Below, one piece after another: positions 52,567 through 61,255 of a stretch of 64,000 nt of DNA (position 1 is its first letter; each line of letters begins with the position of its first letter). Source of the stretch: Candidatus Nitricoxidivorans perseverans. GTDB lineage: Bacteria; Pseudomonadota; Gammaproteobacteria; Burkholderiales; Rhodocyclaceae. The stretch lies in NCBI GenBank assembly GCA_030246985.1, contig CP107246.1, positions 1,552,282-1,616,281 of the forward strand. Direction: 5' to 3'. Made by a program: the position numbers and the translations under genes. Under the pieces are notes generated by a model. It had not been told where the DNA came from. It made no database searches and saw only the letters and a list, made by a program, of their open reading frames with translations.

Positions 52567-53859
52567 ATGGTTCCCCGCCTCACCACCGCCCTCACCGGCC
52601 CGCTGCTCGACCTCGAGCGCCGCTTCCTTGAACACGAGACCGCCATCGAGCACTGGCTGCGCGGCGAATGGATCGAGCACGCGCCGCCCTTCTACGCTTC
52701 CGTCGACCTGCGCAACGCCGGCTTCAAGCTTGCGCCCGTCGACACCAACCTGTTCCCCGGCGGCTTCAACAACCTGAACCCGGCCTTCCTGCCCCTGTGC
52801 GTGCAGGCCGCCCATGCGGCCGTCGAGAAGGTCTGCCCGGAAGCCAAAAACCTGCTGCTGGTGCCCGAGAACCACACCCGCAACCGGTTCTACCTCCAAA
52901 ACGTCGCATCGCTGGCGATGATCCTGCGGCACACGGGCCTCAACGTGCGCATCGGCTCCCTTCTGCCCGAGATCGACCGGCCGACGGCGCTGGCCCTGCC
53001 CGACGGGCAGACGCTGACGCTGGAACCCATGAGGCGCCTCGGCGCCGGCGGACATCGGCTCGGGCTGGACGGCTTCGACCCCTGCGCCATCCTGCTCAAC
53101 AACGACCTTTCGGCCGGCGTGCCGGACATGCTCCAGGGGCTCTCCGGGCAGTTCGTCATCCCGCCGCTTTCCGCCGGATGGCACGTGCGGCGCAAGTCTC
53201 GGCACTTCACGGCCTACCGCGAGGTGGCCCGCGCCTTCGCCGGCCATATCGACATCGACCCCTGGCTCATCGACCCGGAATTCGAGGTCTGCGGCAAAAT
53301 CAACTTCCAGGAGCGGACGGGCGAGGAATGCCTGGCCGCGCAGGTCGACGTGCTGCTCTACCGCATCCGCGCCAAGTACCGCGAATACGGCATCGAAGCC
53401 GAGCCCTTCGTCATCGTCAAGGCCGACGCCGGCACCTATGGCATGGGCATCATGACCGTGAAGGACGCCGCCGAGGTGAAGGACCTCAACCGCCGCCAGC
53501 GCAACAAGATGGCCGTCGGCAAGGAAGGCGTCCAGGTCCACGAGGTGATGATCCAGGAAGGCGTGCCGACGGTGGAAACCGTCGACGCGGGCACCGCCGA
53601 GCCGGTCATCTACATGATCGACCGCCATGTCGTCGGCGGCTTCTACCGCGTCAACACGCAACGGGGCATCGACCAGAATCTCAACGCGCCGGGCATGCGC
53701 TTCGAGCCGCTCGCCTTCGAATGCGGCTGCTCCCTGCCCGACTGCGATCTCGGCCCCGACGCCCCGCCCAACCGCTTCTACGCCTATGGCGTCGTCGCCC
53801 GCCTGGCGCTGCTGGCGGCGGCGACGGAACTGGAGCACGGCACAACGGCAGCGACATGA
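52567..53859 (+). CDS. gshA: Glutamate-cysteine ligase (gshA_ferroox type)
   Basis: The 430-aa enzyme forms gamma-glutamylcysteine, the first step of glutathione synthesis. It is of the family first seen in Acidithiobacillus rather than the E. coli GshA fold family. Typical stretches are FYASVDLRNAGFKLAPVDTNLFPGGFNNL, VPENHTRNRFYLQNV and FVIVKADAGTYGMGIMTV. It overlaps apbE by 4 bases. No gshB is visible in the window. Confidence 0.93.
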   Translation: MVPRLTTALTGPLLDLERRFLEHETAIEHWLRGEWIEHAPPFYASVDLRNAGFKLAPVDTNLFPGGFNNLNPAFLPLCVQAAHAAVEKVCPEAKNLLLVPENHTRNRFYLQNVASLAMILRHTGLNVRIGSLLPEIDRPTALALPDGQTLTLEPMRRLGAGGHRLGLDGFDPCAILLNNDLSAGVPDMLQGLSGQFVIPPLSAGWHVRRKSRHFTAYREVARAFAGHIDIDPWLIDPEFEVCGKINFQERTGEECLAAQVDVLLYRIRAKYREYGIEAEPFVIVKADAGTYGMGIMTVKDAAEVKDLNRRQRNKMAVGKEGVQVHEVMIQEGVPTVETVDAGTAEPVIYMIDRHVVGGFYRVNTQRGIDQNLNAPGMRFEPLAFECGCSLPDCDLGPDAPPNRFYAYGVVARLALLAAATELEHGTTAAT

Positions 53860-54869
53860 GGGCGATCCTCGCCGTTCTGCTGGCGCTGACTTTCGCCGGC
53901 TGCGCGCGCAACCCGCTTTACTCGCAGGAGTCCTATGTCTTCGGCACCCGCGTCGAGGTGCTGGTCTGGGGCGAACCGGGGGATTCGGCCCGCGGCGCCG
54001 TGGCCGAGGTTCTGCGCGAATTCGACCGCCTGCACCGGACCTACCACGCGTGGCAACCCTCGGAACTGACGGCGCTCAACGAGGCCATCGCCGCCGGGCG
54101 GCCGCACGAGGTTTCCGCCGAACTGGCCGGGCTCGTCCGCGACGCGCAGCGCATGGCCGCGGCGGGCGACCGCCTGTTCGATCCCGGCATCGGGCGGCTC
54201 ATCGCCCTCTGGGGCTTCCACTCCGACGAGTTCAAGCCGCGGCTGCCCGATCCGGCGCGGCTTTCCGCGCTGGTGAATTCGCATCCCTCGATCGCCGATC
54301 TCGCCGTCGACGGCGCGAAAATCAGCAGCCGCAACACGGCGGTCGCGCTCGATTTCGGCGGCTACCTCAAGGGCGTCGCGCTGGATAACGCCGCGGCGAT
54401 CCTGAAGGCCCGAGGCGTTCGCAACGCGCTCATCAACATCGGCGGCAACGTCATGGCGCTGGGCTCGAAGGGCGGCACGCCCTGGCGCGTGGGCATCCAG
54501 CATCCGCGTTCGCCCGATCCGATCGCCACGCTGGAGCTCTTCGACGGCGAGGCCGTCGGCACCTCGGGCGATTACCAGCGCTATTTCGAACTCGACGGCC
54601 GCCGCTACAGCCACCTGCTCGACCCGCGCACCGGCCGGCCGGCCTCGGCCAGCCAAGCGGTGACGATCCTGGTGGCGCCCCGCCGCGATGACGCCGGCGC
54701 CGGCATGTGGTCGGACGCCGGAACCAAGCCCCTCTTCGTCGCCGGCGACGACTGGCGGCCGCTGGCCGAGCGCATGAACCTTCCGCATGTGCTGAGGATC
54801 GATGCCGAAGGCCGCGTCGAGGCGACGCCGGCTTTCCGCAAGCGCCTGAAATTCGGGACGAACGGTTAA
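53856..54869 (+). CDS. apbE: FAD:protein FMN transferase ApbE (lipoprotein)
   Basis: The start at 53856 (ATGA overlap with gshA) gives 337 aa, with a lipobox (LTFAGC, Cys 14). ApbE motifs are VALDFGGYLKGVALDNAAAIL, ALINIGGNVMALGSKGG, EAVGTSGDYQRYFE and YSHLLDPRTGRPA. It transfers FMN from FAD to Thr/Ser of periplasmic flavoproteins such as Nqr or Rnf subunits. None of these targets are encoded in the window. Confidence 0.94.
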   Translation: MRAILAVLLALTFAGCARNPLYSQESYVFGTRVEVLVWGEPGDSARGAVAEVLREFDRLHRTYHAWQPSELTALNEAIAAGRPHEVSAELAGLVRDAQRMAAAGDRLFDPGIGRLIALWGFHSDEFKPRLPDPARLSALVNSHPSIADLAVDGAKISSRNTAVALDFGGYLKGVALDNAAAILKARGVRNALINIGGNVMALGSKGGTPWRVGIQHPRSPDPIATLELFDGEAVGTSGDYQRYFELDGRRYSHLLDPRTGRPASASQAVTILVAPRRDDAGAGMWSDAGTKPLFVAGDDWRPLAERMNLPHVLRIDAEGRVEATPAFRKRLKFGTNG

Positions 54870-54878
54870 AATCCGCCC

Positions 54879-55265
54879 ATGATCGGACTCTTCCTCATCA
54901 CCCACGGCACCCTGGGCGAATCGCTGGTCCAGTGCGCCAGTCACGTGCTGGGCGAGTGTCCGTTGCAGCTCGCGCAGCTGGGCGTGGCCCCGCAGGACGA
55001 CCCGATCGACGTCCTGCCGATGGCGGAGCTGCTCCTGCTTTCGGTCGACTCCGGCGAGGGCGCGCTCGTGCTGACCGACCTTTACGGGGCCACGCCCGCC
55101 AACATCGTCATGAAACTCCTGAAGCCCGGCCGCGTCGAAGGCGTTGCCGGCGTCAGCCTGCCCATGCTGCTGCGGGCGATCACCTACCGCGACCGGGACA
55201 TGACCACCCTCGTCGCCAAGGCCGTCGCCGGCGGTCGCGACGGGGTGCTGGCCATGAATCCGTGA
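54879..55265 (+). CDS. PTS mannose-type EIIA domain protein
   Basis: The 128-aa protein is an EIIA-Man domain, with the phospho-accepting His 9 in FLITHGTLGESL. ALVLTDLYGATPANIVMKLL and VSLPMLLRAITYRD complete the fold. It accepts phosphate from HPr, encoded next with a 1-base overlap (TGATG). No EIIB/C/D sugar permease genes are present, so this is a regulatory rather than a sugar-uptake PTS. Confidence 0.93.
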   Translation: MIGLFLITHGTLGESLVQCASHVLGECPLQLAQLGVAPQDDPIDVLPMAELLLLSVDSGEGALVLTDLYGATPANIVMKLLKPGRVEGVAGVSLPMLLRAITYRDRDMTTLVAKAVAGGRDGVLAMNP

Positions 55266-55534
55266 TGCCGAAAGCAACCGCCGAAATCGTCAACAAACTG
55301 GGCCTGCATGCCCGCGCCTCCGCCCGGCTCACCCGCCTGGCCGGGGATTTCCCCTGCGAGGTCTGGATGGAGCGCAATGGCCGGCGCATCAACGCCAAGA
55401 GCATCATGGGTGTCATGATGCTGGCCGCCGGCAAGGGGGCGACCGTGGTGGTGGACACCGAGGGCGAGCGGGCCGAGGAGGCGCTGGCCGCGATCCTCGC
55501 CCTGATCGCCAACCGCTTCGGAGAAGAAGAGTGA
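55265..55534 (+). CDS. ptsH: Phosphocarrier protein HPr
   Basis: The 89-aa protein has the active-site NKLGLHARASARLT (His about residue 15) and the regulatory-serine stretch KSIMGVMMLAAGKGA, site of HPr kinase phosphorylation in species that have HprK. It relays phosphate from EI to the EIIA protein. GTGA overlap with the EI gene. Confidence 0.95.
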   Translation: MPKATAEIVNKLGLHARASARLTRLAGDFPCEVWMERNGRRINAKSIMGVMMLAAGKGATVVVDTEGERAEEALAAILALIANRFGEEE

Positions 55535-57270
55535 CGTTTTCCCTGCATGGACTGGCGGTTTCACACGGCATCGCCATCGGGCGGGCGCACCTGGTTTCGC
55601 ACGCCACGCTGGAGGTGGCCCACTACCAGGTGCGCGAAAAGGACGTGCCGGACGAGATCGCACGCTTCGACGCCGCCGTCGAAACCGTGCGCACGGAGAT
55701 GGAAAACCTGCACGAGGACATGTCGACTCCCGGCGCGCCGCAGGAACTGTCCGCCCTCGTAGGCATCCACGCCATGATCCTCGCCGACCCGCTGCTCTCC
55801 GAGCTGCCCAGGGAGCTGATCCGCAGCCGGCGCTGCAACGCCGAATGGGCGCTGGTTCAGCAGATGGAACAACTCGTCGAACAGTTCGAGGAGATCGAGG
55901 ACAGCTACCTGCGCGAGCGCAAGCACGACGTCGTGCAGGTGGTCGAGCGCGTGCTCAAGGCCCTGATGGGCAAGACGCGCAAGCTTCGGCGCGGCAAGGA
56001 GAAGGACGACTGGGATCTGATCATCGTCGCCCACGACCTCTCCCCGGCCGACACCATCCAGTTCAAGACCCTCAGGATCGGCGGCTTCGTCACCGACCTC
56101 GGCGGCGCCACGTCGCACACGGCCATCGTCGCGCGCAGCCTCGCGATCCCGGCCGTCGTCGGCCTGCACCACGCGCGGCCGCTGGTGCGCGAGGACGACC
56201 TGCTGATCGTCGACGGCACCCGTGGCGTATTGATCGTCGACCCCGACGAGCGCATCCTCGACGAATACCGGCTGAGGAAGAGCGAGCTCTCGCTCGAGCG
56301 CTCCAAGCTCAAGCGCCTGAAGACCGCCCGCGCCGTGACGCTGGACGGCGAGGACATTTCCCTCCAGGCCAACATCGAGCTCCCCCAGGACATCGCCCAG
56401 GTTCGGGATGTGGGCGCCGCCGGCATCGGCCTGTTCCGCACCGAATACCTGTTCATGAACCGGGAAGATCTGCCCGACGAGGCCGAGCAGTTCGAGGCCT
56501 ATCGCGCCGTGGCGAAGGCCCTGGCCGGCAAACCCGTCACCATCCGCACCCTCGACATCGGCGCCGACAAGACGGCGCGCGCGCTGCACGGCGCGGAACG
56601 GCAGATGCCGAACCCGGCCCTCGGCCTGCGCGCCATCCGCTACTGCCTGACCGAGCCGCAGATATTCCTGACGCAGCTTCGCGCCATCCTGCGCGCCTCG
56701 CACTACGGAAAGATACGCATCCTGGTGCCCATGCTGGCCCACGCCGTCGAGATCGATCAGACCTTGGGCCTGATCGAGCAGGCCAAGGCGCAATTGCGCG
56801 AAACCCGGCACAGGTTCGACGAGGACGTCGAGATCGGCGGCATGATCGAAATCCCCGCCGCCGCCCTGGCCCTGGGACCGTTCGTCAGGCGTCTGAAATT
56901 CCTCTCCATCGGCACCAACGACCTGATCCAGTACACCCTGGCCATCGATCGCACCGACGAGGCCGTGGCCCACCTCTACGATCCGCTGCACCCCGCCGTG
57001 CTGCGACTCATCGCGCAGACCATCGCCACCGGCCTGCGCATGGACGTTCCCGTCGCCGTCTGCGGCGAGATGGCCGGCGATCCGGCGATGACGCGGCTCC
57101 TGATCGGCATGGGCCTGCGCCAGTTTTCGATGCATCCCTCCCAGCTGCTGGAGGTCAAGCAGCAAGTGATCATGGCCGATGCCGACCAGCTCGGCCTCAA
57201 GGTCGGCCGCATCCTTCGCCTTGACGAACCGGAGCGCATCCGCGAACAGGTCGAACGCCTCAACGCATGA
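55531..57270 (+). CDS. ptsI: PTS enzyme I (phosphoenolpyruvate-protein phosphotransferase)
   Basis: The GTG start at 55531 gives 579 aa, full EI length without the GAF domain of PtsP. The phospho-His is in LGGATSHTAIVARS (about residue 196). The PEP-binding domain shows FRTEYLFMNREDLPDEAEQFEAYR, SIGTNDLIQYTLAIDRT and VAVCGEMAGDP. It starts the phosphorelay from PEP to HPr and EIIA. It overlaps HPr by 4 bases and the radical SAM gene by 4. Confidence 0.95.
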   Translation: MTFSLHGLAVSHGIAIGRAHLVSHATLEVAHYQVREKDVPDEIARFDAAVETVRTEMENLHEDMSTPGAPQELSALVGIHAMILADPLLSELPRELIRSRRCNAEWALVQQMEQLVEQFEEIEDSYLRERKHDVVQVVERVLKALMGKTRKLRRGKEKDDWDLIIVAHDLSPADTIQFKTLRIGGFVTDLGGATSHTAIVARSLAIPAVVGLHHARPLVREDDLLIVDGTRGVLIVDPDERILDEYRLRKSELSLERSKLKRLKTARAVTLDGEDISLQANIELPQDIAQVRDVGAAGIGLFRTEYLFMNREDLPDEAEQFEAYRAVAKALAGKPVTIRTLDIGADKTARALHGAERQMPNPALGLRAIRYCLTEPQIFLTQLRAILRASHYGKIRILVPMLAHAVEIDQTLGLIEQAKAQLRETRHRFDEDVEIGGMIEIPAAALALGPFVRRLKFLSIGTNDLIQYTLAIDRTDEAVAHLYDPLHPAVLRLIAQTIATGLRMDVPVAVCGEMAGDPAMTRLLIGMGLRQFSMHPSQLLEVKQQVIMADADQLGLKVGRILRLDEPERIREQVERLNA

Positions 57271-58403
57271 CAACGATCATGGAAAGAACGGAAGACCCCA
57301 TCACCGGCGGCCGCGTGGAGCTTCAGCTGCTCACGACGCTCAAGTGCAACCTCAAATGCACCTACTGCTCGCTCGGCGTCGGCGAAGTGCTCGGCTCGCA
57401 GACCGAGCTCAAGTACGACATCGGTCAGCTCGCCGCCTTCGTCGAAAGGCACCTCCGGGGCAAAGAGGTCTACGTCACCTTCTACGGCGGCGAGCCGACG
57501 CTCAACACCGACATGATGTTCGCCGTCATGGAGCGGTTCCCGGAGTTCCGCTACCAGCTCCAGACCAACGGCACCCTGCTCGACAACCTGCCCGACTGGG
57601 TGCTGGGCCGGCTCTCCAACATCCTCGTCTCCATCGACGGCGGCGAGGAGATCACCGACGGCTACCGCGGGCGCGGCATCTGGCGACAGGTGATCCGCAA
57701 CATCGGCCAGGTGCGCGAGAAGCTCGGCGGCACCCTCACCGCCCGCGTCACCTGGGGCAACCCCGACACCACCTTCGAGGAGATGGACGAACTCGCCGGC
57801 ACCTTCGACTACCTCTACTGGCAGTTCGTCGCCGACGAGATGTACGCCGGCGATTCCGTGGAAAAGCGCAAGAAGGTGCTCATTCGGCTCATCGACAGGT
57901 TCTTCGCGCGCGACGACGTCCTGTATCCGCTGATCCCGCTCATGGGCATCGTCCGCAACAAGGTGCTGCCGACGCGCGCCACCGAACTTTACGCCGGCCT
58001 CACCCAGTGCCGCGTCTCCACCCACCTCATCAACGTCATGCCCGACGGCAAGATATTCCCCTGCCCCGACATGATGTACGCCCCAGAGATGCAGATGGGC
58101 GAGATCCAGGGCAACTGGCTGAAGAAGAGCCCGCTGCAACCGACGCCGGCCATGCCCTGCGAGTCGTGCTCCGCCTTCCCCTGGTGTCGGCGCAACTGCA
58201 TGAAGAACCTCTGGCTCGGCTACGTGAAGAACGACCTGCGCTACCGCGGCAACGTCGTCGAGCCCATCTGCGAGCTCCTGAAGTTCATCGGCCGCGAGAT
58301 CGACCGCCGCGACCCGCACGCCTGGTTCGCCCGCCTGCCTCCGCCCGCCAGACGGCAGCTCGTCGATGCCGAAGTCTACGAGTACGTCGAGATCATGCCC
58401 TGA
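57267..58403 (+). CDS. Radical SAM/SPASM-type enzyme
   Basis: Starting at 57267 (overlapping the EI stop; 57279 is an alternative) it has 378 aa. The radical SAM cluster motif is C27-N-L-K-C31-T-Y-C34, with YGGEPTLN as the GGEP motif. The C-terminal region has a SPASM-like cysteine set: CRVSTH, FPCPD, CESCSAFPWCRRNC and later VVEPICEL. SPASM enzymes often modify peptides or proteins, and others mature sulfatases. The substrate is unknown. A Cys-rich exported protein is encoded convergently downstream, but no clear precursor peptide is seen. Confidence 0.82.
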   Translation: MTTIMERTEDPITGGRVELQLLTTLKCNLKCTYCSLGVGEVLGSQTELKYDIGQLAAFVERHLRGKEVYVTFYGGEPTLNTDMMFAVMERFPEFRYQLQTNGTLLDNLPDWVLGRLSNILVSIDGGEEITDGYRGRGIWRQVIRNIGQVREKLGGTLTARVTWGNPDTTFEEMDELAGTFDYLYWQFVADEMYAGDSVEKRKKVLIRLIDRFFARDDVLYPLIPLMGIVRNKVLPTRATELYAGLTQCRVSTHLINVMPDGKIFPCPDMMYAPEMQMGEIQGNWLKKSPLQPTPAMPCESCSAFPWCRRNCMKNLWLGYVKNDLRYRGNVVEPICELLKFIGREIDRRDPHAWFARLPPPARRQLVDAEVYEYVEIMP

Positions 58404-58518
58404 GGAAGGAAAGAAAAGCGGCATTCTTGGCACGCTGGCTCGGTGACATAGCCTGGTCCGCCTTGGCATACACCGCCACCCGTCCGAATCGCTCCGGACA
58501 TTGCAAGGTCCATCGCGG

Positions 58519-58995
58519 CTACTTCATTTCCACCCAGCGGCAGGCATACGTGTCGCGGTAGGTCCGCAACGTCTTGGCATCCTGGCAGTTCACATAGCCA
58601 CTGGTGCAACTGGCCTTGGCCCGGCCGAAGCAGGGATTGTCCCCCGTGCCGACGGGCACGCCGCCCGCACAGACGGGCTTAGGCTCCGATACGCACACGC
58701 CGCCCGAAGTCCCGCCCGAGGAACTGCCACCGATGAGATCCTGCAATAGGGCACGGATACTGGCGGCCAGACCGTCCAGGATGCCCTGCTTGACCTGGGG
58801 ATTTACCGGATCGACGGTGTTAGGGCTTTGCATCCTGGCGAAGGCGTTCTCGGCCGCCTCCTTTGCATAACGATCGACGCTGGTGGTCGCCACCTGCTTG
58901 GACGCCTTGTCCTGGGGCTCAGCCGCCGACAGGACGGAAGGCAGAGCTAGGAAAGAGATGGCAACGCCCACGATCATGGCAAGACGAGCTTTCAT
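58519..58995 (-). CDS. Exported cysteine-rich protein of unknown function
   Basis: The 158-aa protein has a Sec signal peptide (cleavage near VLSAAEP, about residue 24). A helical part (SVDRYAKEAAENAFARM) is followed by a Gly/Ser-rich linker and a C-terminal domain with six cysteines (VCVSE, VCAGG, NPCFG, ASCTSG, VNCQD, YACRW), suggesting three disulfides. No family is recognised. It converges on the radical SAM gene. It starts 125 bases from the first attC, so it marks the chromosomal edge of the cassette array or an uncapped last cassette. Confidence 0.55.
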   Translation of the reverse strand: MKARLAMIVGVAISFLALPSVLSAAEPQDKASKQVATTSVDRYAKEAAENAFARMQSPNTVDPVNPQVKQGILDGLAASIRALLQDLIGGSSSGGTSGGVCVSEPKPVCAGGVPVGTGDNPCFGRAKASCTSGYVNCQDAKTLRTYRDTYACRWVEMK

Positions 58996-59052
58996 ATCAG
59001 CCTCCTGGCTGTGGTTGGGAGTTAGATTTCTTCTTCAGAACAATCGGGGACA

Positions 59053-59105
59053 GACCACGATTATTGCCGACTGACCCAATTATTAAATAACACATAATCG
59101 TGGTC
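59053..59105. repeat. Inverted repeat, REP-like hairpin
   Basis: GACCACGATTAT (59053-59064) and ATAATCGTGGTC (59094-59105) are perfect 12-base arms around a 29-base loop. The preceding GGGGACAGACCACG resembles REP elements mobilised by RAYT transposases (remembered pattern). It lies between the Cys-rich gene and the first attC. The 58996-59291 gap contains this element, an attC and the methyltransferase promoter. Confidence 0.7.
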
Positions 59106-59119
59106 ACCTTCGCGGGGAA

Positions 59120-59187
59120 GCCCTTGTAGTGGAGTTGAGCGGCCTGCGCGGCTTTTCGCGCAGGGCCGGTTGACTGCCGGGTTCGGC
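59120..59187 (-). repeat. attC site 1 (leftmost)
   Basis: The 68-base site has a central hairpin, GGCCTGCGCGG/CGCGCAGGGCC, and, read on the minus strand, the R'' box GCCGAAC. The opposite end reads CTACAAGGGC in place of the expected GTTRRRY, as in attC 4. It closes the restriction-modification cassette on its left side. No further attC is visible to the left. Confidence 0.7.
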
Positions 59188-59218
59188 GTCTGCGTCAAGA
59201 GAGAATCTTCAGCAAGCA

Positions 59219-59247
59219 TTGACAGGAACCTACGGGATGAATACTAT
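59219..59247 (+). promoter_or_regulatory. Strong sigma70-like promoter of the cassette methyltransferase
   Basis: TTGACA (59219-59224) and TACTAT (59242-59247) are separated by exactly 17 bases. Transcription would start near 59254, with the methyltransferase ATG at 59292 and an AAGG site before it. A constitutive M promoter fits a controlled restriction system. Confidence 0.8.
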
Positions 59248-59291
59248 GAGTAGCACAGCCGTGTTAAACATCAAGCCAAGGGTCGCCTAGT

Positions 59292-60185
59292 ATGGAACAA
59301 ACCGCCAGAGTTCTCGATTTGTTTGACATGGGCAACGCGGCGTTAGACTTTCAACTGGCTGAAAATACAGCCAATCGTTGCGAGTTGCTCGTCGGCGATG
59401 CTCGCCAGCTTCTGATGCAAATGCGAGAAGGGCACTTCGACTGCATAGTAACGTCTCCGCCATACTGGGGGCTGCGGGATTACGGCGTCCCCGGCCAAAT
59501 CGGAGCAGAAACCACCGTCGACGAATACATTGCGGACTTAGTACGTTTGTTCCGCGAGGCGCGGCGCACCCTTGCCAACGATGGCACCCTTTGGCTGAAC
59601 ATCGGCGATAGCTACACTTCTGGCGGACGTACTTGGCGTGATGCGGATGCTAAGAATAAGGGGCGTGCGATGGAGTATCGCGCTCCAACACCTGATGGAC
59701 TCAAGCCAAAGGACTTGATCGGCGTCCCTTGGAAACTGGCCTTTGCTCTCCAGGCGGACGGCTGGTATCTGCGCACAGATATCGTTTGGAACAAACCGAA
59801 CTGCCAGCCTGAAAGCGTCAAGGACCGCCCGACCCGCGCTCACGAATATGTGTTCCTGTTTTCCAAGTCGGAGAAGTACTACTACGACTGGCAGGCGATC
59901 ACGGAGCCAACGGCGGACCCAAAACAGAAGTCTAAGAATCGGCGCACGGTCTGGAACATCAATACCGAGCCTTACCCCGGTAGTCATTTCGCCGTCTATC
60001 CGAGGGCACTTGTCAGGCTCTGCGTTGAGGCAGGCTCCCGCGAGAATGGCCGGGTCCTAGACCCATTCTTCGGGTCTGGGACAACCGGCGTAGTCTGCAA
60101 TGAGCTAGGCCGGGAATGCGTCGGAATCGAGCTCAACGCGGAGTATGCCGAACTAGCACGAGAGCGCTTGTTACGCGGGCGTTGA
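59292..60185 (+). CDS. Beta-class DNA methyltransferase of a cassette-borne type II R-M system
   Basis: The 297-aa enzyme has the catalytic SPPY at residues 55-58 (TSPPYWGLRDYG) near the N-terminus, and the SAM-binding LDPFFGSGTTG near residue 260 close to the C-terminus. This is beta-class order. SPPY occurs in N4-cytosine and some N6-adenine enzymes, so the base is not certain. It is convergent with the R gene (15-base 3' overlap) and has its own strong promoter. It should protect host DNA against the partner endonuclease. Length and layout are like SmaI-type systems, a comparison from memory. Confidence 0.88.
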   Translation: MEQTARVLDLFDMGNAALDFQLAENTANRCELLVGDARQLLMQMREGHFDCIVTSPPYWGLRDYGVPGQIGAETTVDEYIADLVRLFREARRTLANDGTLWLNIGDSYTSGGRTWRDADAKNKGRAMEYRAPTPDGLKPKDLIGVPWKLAFALQADGWYLRTDIVWNKPNCQPESVKDRPTRAHEYVFLFSKSEKYYYDWQAITEPTADPKQKSKNRRTVWNINTEPYPGSHFAVYPRALVRLCVEAGSRENGRVLDPFFGSGTTGVVCNELGRECVGIELNAEYAELARERLLRGR

Positions 60186-60929
60186 ACCAAAGACCCAAGT
60201 CGCATGCACCTTGCAGAGGTCTTTCCGCAGGTGCTTGATCTGGAGTTTGCGTTCGGTGCCGCCATCGAAGTACAGCGAGTACTTGAGTAGCCCCGCCGCA
60301 TCCTTGACGTAGCCGTAGCCCGGCTGTGGGCTCTGCTTGCTCTTGGCGCATACCTCCAATTCGCAGTGTGCAGCCTCAAGCAATAGCGCCTTGGGGATTT
60401 CGGCGAGTTCATAGCGGATCTTCACGCCGGCATCTTTCAAGCGGCGCAGCGTAAAAATGCGGTCGTAGCTTTGCATGTGCTCGATGAACAGGTCGCGCAG
60501 TAGCGGCAGTTTCCATTCACCCCGGCCAAGCTCCATCCACTTGCTGACGTGGATCGAATCGTCTTTGATGGTTGCCGCTGCCTCGGTCTTGAGGCTCACA
60601 GGAACACCGCGAATACTTATGTCATGGCCGCGATTGGTGCGGCTCTTGACCAGTTGGGCGGGGATGCCCGATTCATTAAGCGCCGACTCGAAAGCAAACT
60701 CGAATCGATCTTTGCTCAGGGCCTGACGGCTCCCAGCGTGGTGACTCAATAGCCGGTTCCCGAGGGAAGCCAGTACCGCATCCGTAACTACATCCGAATC
60801 GGGAGCGCGCCAGAATGTGCAGGCAGCACCGAACGCATGGATAGCGGATTTGACCCATTGCTGTTGTGTTGGGGTTAGGCGACGTAACGCCTCAATGATT
60901 TCGCCAATTTCCGTTTCTGAGATGCTCAC
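60171..60929 (-). CDS. Putative type II restriction endonuclease of the cassette R-M system
   Basis: The 252-aa protein has no family name I can give with certainty. A candidate PD-(D/E)xK core is GHD(103)ISIRGVPVSLK(114)TE(116), with the acidic residue and lysine in the usual spacing and serine before L-K. It overlaps the C gene by 4 bases (ATGA) and is convergent with the methyltransferase, exactly the position of R in C-controlled systems. Assignment therefore rests on context plus this motif. Confidence 0.72.
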   Translation of the reverse strand: MSISETEIGEIIEALRRLTPTQQQWVKSAIHAFGAACTFWRAPDSDVVTDAVLASLGNRLLSHHAGSRQALSKDRFEFAFESALNESGIPAQLVKSRTNRGHDISIRGVPVSLKTEAAATIKDDSIHVSKWMELGRGEWKLPLLRDLFIEHMQSYDRIFTLRRLKDAGVKIRYELAEIPKALLLEAAHCELEVCAKSKQSPQPGYGYVKDAAGLLKYSLYFDGGTERKLQIKHLRKDLCKVHATWVFGSTPA

Positions 60930-61192
60930 TCAAGTTTTCCCATCTGTTCGCCATTCGATGGGCTTTCCGGCTTGGTAAGCAACTCGGAAACGGTCACACC
61001 AAGAGTTGAGGCCAAGACCTCAAGCGTGCTGAGCGTGACATTCCGTTCTTGGCGCTCAACCGAACCAATGTATGTGCGGTGCAATCCGCATAGTTCGGCC
61101 AGTTCCTCTTGAGAGAAACCTTTTTCTCGACGAAAAGCCTTGATGTTCTCAGCGAGTACGGCGCGTAGAGAGTCGCTTGATTTTCTGACCAT
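60926..61192 (-). CDS. C (controller) protein of the R-M system, XRE-type
   Basis: The ATG at 61192 gives 88 aa (a TTG six bases upstream is an alternative). The HTH reads FSQEELAELCGLHRTYIGSVERQERNVTLSTLEVLASTLGV, the exact pattern of restriction-modification C proteins. C proteins activate their own and the R promoter at low level and repress at high level, delaying restriction until M has protected the DNA. A two-repeat C-box lies 37-57 bases upstream of the TTG. C and R overlap by 4 bases. Confidence 0.88.
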   Translation of the reverse strand: MVRKSSDSLRAVLAENIKAFRREKGFSQEELAELCGLHRTYIGSVERQERNVTLSTLEVLASTLGVTVSELLTKPESPSNGEQMGKLE

Positions 61193-61234
61193 GCCCAAGC
61201 CCCATTAATCAGGCCGAGATTGTCAGCAAATGAC

Positions 61235-61255
61235 GACTATAAGGCGACAGACTAT
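61235..61255 (-). promoter_or_regulatory. C-box operator of the R-M controller gene
   Basis: On the minus strand ATAGTC occurs at 61255-61250 and 61240-61235, a 15-base repeat distance, within CATAGTCTGTCGCCTTATAG. The same ATAGTC repeat and spacing occur in the C.Esp1396I/C.AhdI operators as I remember them. It lies 43 bases upstream of the C ATG, where it would overlap the -35 region. The remaining 61193-61543 gap holds this site, the attC 2 pair and a short out-of-frame coding tail. Confidence 0.65.
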
